Under the pieces are notes generated by a model. It made no database searches and was not told the DNA's origin. It worked only from the letters and a program-made list of their open reading frames with translations. Below are positions 57,641-64,000 of a stretch of DNA of 64,000 nt, in pieces; within the stretch, counting starts at the first letter, position 1, and every line of letters begins with the position of its first letter. The stretch is from positions 2,574,051 through 2,638,050 of the forward strand of contig NC_037256.1 of the NCBI RefSeq assembly GCF_000002425.4. Reading direction: 5' to 3'. Position numbers and translations under genes: made by a program. The stretch comes from Physcomitrium patens. Taxonomy: Eukaryota > Streptophyta > Bryopsida > Funariales > Funariaceae.

Positions 57641-60180
57641 CATTACCGTTTTCATTTCACATTCCTTGTTCCTCATTTTGTCCATTTCGCGTACCACATT
57701 TCTAATAAGTTAACAAAATTTATACATTTAATGGTTTTAGAAACAACCTTTTTTCATTTCAGTCTAAGATTTAGGTTGATAAATTGAGTGAAAAAATTAT
57801 TTATGATTGAGAATATACCTTATGTTCAATAAAAAATTATAAATATACATAGAAAATATATAAATTTATACAATTTTATTTTATAAATTAAATTTATTTG
57901 ATAAATTATTCATTTAATAAATTATCATTGAAGTAGTTTGATTATTTTACAATATGTATTACATGTACTCATATATTATTAAATAAAAAAAAGGTGAGTA
58001 AGAATTTTTTATAATTACTGTAATAAAATAAACAATCAACATTGATTCAAGTTTGAACTCTTATAAAAATTAAATATCTAGTTAATCTAAACTTATGGTT
58101 TTAAAATGCTATGATGCATACATTACTAGTGATTTGTTCCATATTCATCAAATTGTTAGTAGCAGACGATTGCACAATAAAACCATATTTTTGCTAATAT
58201 TTATTATTTGTCATTAAATTGAAGAATTTTTTTTTATTTATATTAAAACTTTGATATTTAAAACTTATTAAATATGTTTATTCATAAATTGAAATACATA
58301 ATAATAACATATTAATAATGAACTTCTTATAAGCAAAAAAAAGTATAATAATAATAAAATAATTAGAATAGTTGTTTAGTATTTGATTTAACATATTCTC
58401 TTGATAATATATTTTAATAGTTAATTTTATATAATAGTTATTCCACCTATATCAATACCATAATTTTTCAAGTCGATTATTATTATTATTATTATTATTG
58501 ACAATGTATGAAGTTCCTTTTTTATTATAAAAACAAGATTAGAACATTATCCTTAAAATAATTGTTTTGCTGTCTTTGCACCTTCATGGATCAAAACACA
58601 GCATTACTATTACTATATATAACTATCATTGGATCTCTATTAAGACTATAGAATATATTATATTAATCTCGATAAATAATGTAATTTTTTCTATTTTATT
58701 CATATTTTTTTCAAATTTAATATTATGGTAGTGTTGCTAAAAAAATATTAATAAAATGTAACATCTCTCATAATACATGTCAATAACACAAACACAATGA
58801 TACAAGACTTTAAGAAGTACCCATCTCAGGGAATGGTTGTATGGTATTTTTATTTTTATAAAATGACGTGCTTAAATATTTAGAATCAAAAATACTAACT
58901 TCTTAAACAAAAATGGTCATATAAGAGGTTCTAAGATAGATTACCCAATTAATAGTGATGATGCAATAATCTTACTTGTCTTACAATATATTGAATAGAA
59001 AAATAGATGCCTTAGAAATACACAATATTATAATAACATGTGTTTAAATATTTATTGTTCTTCATCTATGCTATAAAAGAAATAAATTATTGGTTTATAA
59101 AAAAAATGATAGAATATGTTAGTATTCATAAACTTTAATATTGTCGTGTATTATATAAATTTTTATATTTGATATTAATTAATAATACATAGATAAATTC
59201 GTAACAAATTTTAAACATATATTATATGTTTTTTCATAGCTAAAATTTCTAAAAAAGAGTTATAAATTTTGATGCATATTTGTGTACACAAGAGGATTTT
59301 AGATATCTAGTTATAAATTTATTTTAAAGTTTTTTTTATTGATCATACATAATTAAAATCTTATAAATTTCTTTATGTAAATTCAAAAAACAAAAAATAT
59401 ATTAAAGTACATGGTTTATTAGATTATTGGTAAGTATTTTTCAATTCTACTGAAAAAGAGACTTAGAATTACAGTAGTAAATGACCATTGTGAAGAATTT
59501 ATTAATAAAAAAAAAGTTACATTATAAAATATGAAAAGTCTACATTGGTCTTATAGTCTTATAGAGCAAGTCATAAAATTGTATAATTTCTAAAAACTAA
59601 AAATAAAAATTACCTTACATTGAATAAAAAAGTAATTTGAATGTATTTTTTAAATAAAATTATAAATTAATATATTAATAACAAAAAAATACATATTTAG
59701 TTTAAAAAAGAATCATATTGTGTAATTACAATGGATTAGTGAATGGCATAGTTAAAATGAACAAAAAAGAATATATTTTTTTTTTCAAAATCTTCTTTTT
59801 AAGAAGTATTAAATATAATAGCACTATTTATACTTTTTTGAAATAAATAAAAAATATTTATTTAATTCAATAATTTATAATAATTATATATTGTAGTACT
59901 TTTAATCAAAAAATTATTATATTAAATCAAATTATTTTGCTTAATTTTTTAAATAGTGAAATCATATATAGATATATAATAAAACTTAATAAATAAATTA
60001 ACCATATAGGCTAAAAAAATCTCTACATATTTTTAAAGTTAGAGTTTTTGAGTTGGTAAAATTTGAACTAAGAGTCGGATTACTAAAAATTAGAAATAAC
60101 TTAAATTAAGTAAAAAAAAATCTAAAAATTCATTCTTTAAGGTGTTTTTTAGTACTTTTTACTTAAATATGGTTATATAA
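57641..60180. other. AT-rich intergenic spacer
   Basis: About 2.5 kb with no supportable gene or element end. (ATT)n occurs at 58477-58499. Composition is uniform and strongly A/T. Confidence 0.8.
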
Positions 60181-60243
60181 ACACAGGAGACTCTAGATTG
60201 TCATATCACCACACCTACAAATCCAGCTCCGAAGTTCCTGAGG

Positions 60244-60588
60244 ATGGCACAAACAAGCACCGAAAATCTGTTGTCAATTTTGGATTTCGTCGAGTTCAAT
60301 TCAAGGACCCCAGCATGGGCTCAGACCAAGCATGTTCCAGAGCTACTGGCACTAATGCTCTACAGAGTGCTAAGCTTTGAAAATTGTCAATCGTACATGA
60401 ACTGCTTATCAACCGCAGCTTTGTTCAAATCTTCGAAAGACACTGCAATACTAAACTCTTGGATTTGGAAACAAAAGCCAACTAGAGTAATTTCTTTTCC
60501 TCAACTCAAGGACTCTTGCAGATTGCAGCAGCTTGAGAGCTATGCATCGAGTTTGTCTTCAGTGCTCTGTGCAAACGCTGAGGTCTAG
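60244..60588 (+). CDS. Unrecognised coding-like ORF, possibly partial
   Basis: ATG at 60244 opens 114 codons (LLSILDFVEFNSRTPAWAQ, then ELLALMLYRVLSFENCQSYM, then WIWKQKPTRVI). Composition changes sharply from the AT-rich spacer at about 60180, and similar composition continues to about 60910. A second frame at 60722-60904 (SELVPTLEKLKHHLLQLNRE) may be a further exon or a shifted continuation. GAG|GTCTAG at the end could be a donor. I recognise no domain. It converges on the MADS gene (3' end at 60992). A gene fragment or pseudogene is as likely as a working gene. Confidence 0.35.
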   Translation: MAQTSTENLLSILDFVEFNSRTPAWAQTKHVPELLALMLYRVLSFENCQSYMNCLSTAALFKSSKDTAILNSWIWKQKPTRVISFPQLKDSCRLQQLESYASSLSSVLCANAEV

Positions 60589-60991
60589 ATGACGCTGTGA
60601 GCTGCATGATGAGCGCTACGCATTCTTTGAGAACAGTTGGGCTTTGATCAGGACAAGGCTATTAAGTCCTCAAGTGATAACGATCAGGTTCTAAACTCCA
60701 AGCCACCCGAGAGCTCAGTGGTTGATTTCTGAGCTTGTACCCACCTTAGAAAAGCTCAAGCATCACTTGCTGCAATTGAACCGTGAATTCGGACCATGTG
60801 AAGCTCATTCTCCAACCAGGCGATGGTCTACATCTCATGCAGTTTTTTCCAACCAGGTTGATATCCGTGCTATACATCACGAGCAATGTCCACAACAGGC
60901 ATGATTATAGATGGTTTGTGTATTTGTGCAGGGATCTCAAGTAAAGTTCGAAGTTTAATTACCTTGTTTGAAGTTTGAAACTATTGCAAGA

Positions 60992-63987
60992 TTACGTGAG
61001 AAAACCTACCTGTGTAAAATCTGCGAACATGTTGCCGTTTGTGAATGCATTGAGATGATGCTTCGCTGGATGTGAGGACCAATCTGCACCACCCGCAGAG
61101 CCGTGAGCCTGCTCAGGTTGTTGATGTTTTCGCGTGAAAGGGGTCTCGGAGGTGCCTTCAGTGGTAGCCTCTCCTGCAGCACTAGTGGAGGTGGCAAAGT
61201 CCGTGCTAGCTTCCACCTTGGCTTTTTTTTGCTGACTCTCATTGTAGTGTCCGTTTGGTTGCTCCACTGATGTCCCATGCAAGGGCAATCCTCGGCTGGT
61301 AGTTGCCATTCCCAGTCGCCGCAGAGACTCTAAGGCTCCAGCCTGTGGTCCAGCAGGGAAATAAGCTGCTGACGCTGGATCTGATTCTCCATTGCTTCCT
61401 GGTTCCTGGCTGGCCAGTGTTGCAGGCACAAGTGACGCCGTTGGATTAGTTTGCTGTCGAAAGAAATCTTGAGTGGATCCTGGACGGTCGGACTGCATCG
61501 TCCACTGCAAGTATAACTGATTTCCGGCTAGTCCCGCTTGCTGCTGCTGCTGTTGTCGCAATGCCATCATCTGCACGACAGAAATAACAAGATTTTTACA
61601 ATAAAAATAAACGACACAGAAAAAGAATTGTTCTTTCAAAAAACTTGGATCATAATACGACTAGTCTTACAAAAATTAGCGCAGTTCAGCAGTGAAAATT
61701 GATTATGTCGCACCTGTAGACTGTTTCCGAGAAATTCATGCTGCTGTCGTTGCAAGGCGTGTGTGGTTTGATAAGCACTGCTAACGTAATTCTGCACACA
61801 ACCAATTCCGTAGAACAACATCATATACTTGGAATGTGTCACAACAGATGTGACCTGAAAGTATGGTATTAAATACTTTGACGTCTTCCAAGGTGAAATA
61901 TATTAGCATACTTTTCTGGAACGCACTCGCTCTAGAGCCTGCTCTAATTCCGTTTCCATATTGGCCAGTTGCTGAACAGAAGTCACATTCTGTAGAAGTT
62001 GTTCATCAGCCAGATACAGCCTGCAGGACAAAAAAAAAAATCTATGTGTTAGCTCCACTTCAATCAATTCTGGTATAGATATTTTTAAAAAGATTATAAG
62101 GAAGTAAAAAAGAACTGCCATTTAGCGTCATGGGTAACAAAGACTCAAAGATTCTACAGCACTAAAGAGGACTTGAAGCGCAAAACAAGAACTAGCTAAT
62201 GACTATGCACCTTGCTCGTTGTTGCACTAATTCTTTAGCTTCTTGTGCTTTCTTCAACTCTTGCCGCAAAACCTGGTCAGACAATATGATAAGGAAATCA
62301 AAATATGTAACCTTTCACTGCAACTCATATTCGTAAATAAGAGAATCAAACAATCAAATCTACGACATAACGAGGGTAAGGCTTAGATGATCTGGATAAT
62401 GTTACAAGGACAAAAATATTACCAGAGTCTCGGACTCATTTGATTTCCTGCAATACAGAATCCACCCACCCACAACCCCAACCACAAGTGAGAAACATAA
62501 CTTCCATTACCAGGTCTGGGAAGAATCACGCACATTGGTTCAGTAGGAATAGTGCGAACGAATGGAAAAGTCCTAGAATTGACATGCTTGAGATAAACGT
62601 TAACTCTTTGAGCACTAAGACTATCGAGTAAATTTACAAATGACTTGATTGTAATGAAGTTGGTTGGCAACATGGCTGACCTTCCGACCAAGGGCTGCTG
62701 CTTTGTACTTAGGTTCTCTCCTGCGAGCTTTTTTAGCGCCTTGTGTAAATACTGTGCTCACATGCAACAAGTTGTGACGCCATTAATCAGTCGGGTTTCA
62801 GAAACCTACTGTCTATTTGATGAATGTTAATGATACAACTTCCTTTCCCAATCAATGTAAGAAGGTGGAAGACCGAAAGAGCAAACTTACTTCCAAGTTT
62901 TCTATCTTCCTGAAATGGTGCAAACGAATTCCATGTCGACGGTGCGCAGACACCATAGCAAGATGTTAGTCAGAATACTGTTTAAATTACCTTACGAAGC
63001 TTTACTCCTAGAAGAAAAAAATAAAAATAAAAATAAAAATCAACCACCCAGTGGAGAAAAACGACTACAGTTAATGCTGGTCTCGAAACAGATGCACAGA
63101 GGAAGGAAGCACACCTAGTATACTTGCTGGGGTCATGATTCATCTGACTATTTGAGATGCGGGCCAACATGTCCTCAAAACTGCCTCACCAAACAAACGA
63201 CTTGCTGATCCAATATATGCAAATTCAGGATTAGCTGAAATCTACTAGAACGCAACGTGTGAAAGGATGCATCGTCTTGGAGAGGAACAGACAGTTGAGA
63301 GAGTCAGAAAGTTTGCCAGGTTTGAAGCGAGACGGAAACTGATGTCTACCTCTTGTTTCGCTCATGCGCTGTCAAATTTGCAAATCGACCAATAACTTCT
63401 TCGATGCTGCACATCATTAGCCAAGTAACCATTAGCTGCCGCAAAATCAGTGACAGATGAGGTCAGCTATTCTTCCATAAAAAGTAGAAATCAGAACATT
63501 CTTATCAACCTATGAGCTAGGATTGTAGGGCTACCCGGCAACACCAGGAATACTTCGTTCTGGTCGCCTTCAAAAGACAACAACGTTTCCCGCAGCAGCA
63601 GCCACTGACTGTCGGAAGAATTCAGTGGAAGAGTGAATCCAATCCCAACATACTTAATGGGAGTGACTCCAACTTATCACTACAGAATGCTCACGGTGTC
63701 TTTGTTACAAATTTGAAAGGGTGCTAGGTTATCTAGAATGATTACAGAGGTTTTCGATTCAACAATCGTCAGTGTTTGTTGGAGGAGCTGGTGAGAAGAT
63801 CCCACCTGCTATTGCAATATTGGGTGAGTTTTCCGGATGGCGAGAACATGATGAGCGCCAGGTCAATGTCGCACAACACTGACAATTCGTAAGTCTTCTT
63901 GATGAGCCCATTACGTCTCTTAGAGTATGTCACCTGTCTGTTGGTCGAATTCTCTATCTTCTTTATCTCCAGCTTAACTCGTCCCAT
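60992..63987 (-). CDS. MIKC*-type MADS-box transcription factor, at least ten coding exons
   Basis: Exons on the minus strand: 63987-63806, 63406-63350, 63180-63115, 62909-62891, 62751-62681, 62447-62423, 62272-62211, 62020-61912, 61791-61714 and 61570-61010. All have GT/AG borders and a continuous frame. Read into the next bases the frame stops at 60992 (415 residues); CAG|GTAGGT at 61009 may instead lead to an unseen last exon. MADS domain 1-60 ([20 protein letters not shown] onwards). The I region is spread over small exons ([39 protein letters not shown]), followed by K-like amphipathic helices ([40 protein letters not shown]) and a Gln-rich C-terminus. The many-exon I/K region marks MIKC* (the AGL66/AGL104 relatives), known in gametophyte and pollen development. 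DNA binding as dimers to CArG-type sites is inferred from the family. Confidence 0.9.
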
Positions 63988-64000
63988 CCCAATGGCCTCA

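Overview
This is plant nuclear DNA: intron-containing plant genes (a MIKC*-type MADS-box gene, a SWP73/BAF60-type SWI/SNF subunit and a DUF716/TMEM45-like membrane protein) sit beside a large block of decayed Ty3/gypsy LTR retrotransposons. The MIKC* gene, the AT-rich background and some unusual gypsy elements fit a spore-bearing vascular plant such as a lycophyte or fern, but that placement is an inference.

Positions 1-45,088 form one nested stack of LTR retrotransposons. I reconstructed it from LTR ends, target-site duplications (TSDs) and continuity of interrupted reading frames. Outermost is a minus-strand element A0 that runs off the left edge. In its 5' LTR sits chromovirus B1 (+, 4344-44701). 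B1 was hit by element C (+, 5939-16098) and by solo LTR D (+, 16298-40091). D contains chromovirus B2 (-, 17328-38670), and B2 contains chromovirus B3 (-, 21554-36476). B3 contains a solo LTR (21993-23249) and element A (-, 24608-34066), and A's 5' LTR holds another solo LTR (+, 32006-33327). That is seven levels of insertion.

Two lineages alternate. The B elements are chromoviruses: DSG protease, YLDD reverse transcriptase, integrase with chromodomain, 0.5-0.56 kb LTRs, 5-bp TSDs, and an extra conserved ORF between pol and the 3' LTR. The A/C elements have a DHG protease, FLDD reverse transcriptase with a lysine-rich insertion, no chromodomain, LTRs of about 0.9-2.5 kb, a TGGTGAACTCGAC primer site and 4-bp TSDs with a central CG. 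Every copy carries stops, frameshifts or catalytic losses, so none looks autonomous now.

From 45.1 to 50.2 kb lies AT-rich DNA with a few chromovirus relics and microsatellites. The host genes follow, all on the minus strand: a two-exon DUF716 gene (50809-52197), a two-exon SWP73 gene (55764-57311) and a MIKC* MADS-box gene with at least ten coding exons (60992-63987). Their promoters lie towards higher coordinates. AT-rich spacers at 52.7-54.7 kb (with a decayed chromovirus LTR) and 57.7-60.2 kb separate them. An unrecognised coding-like stretch lies at 60.2-60.9 kb on the plus strand.
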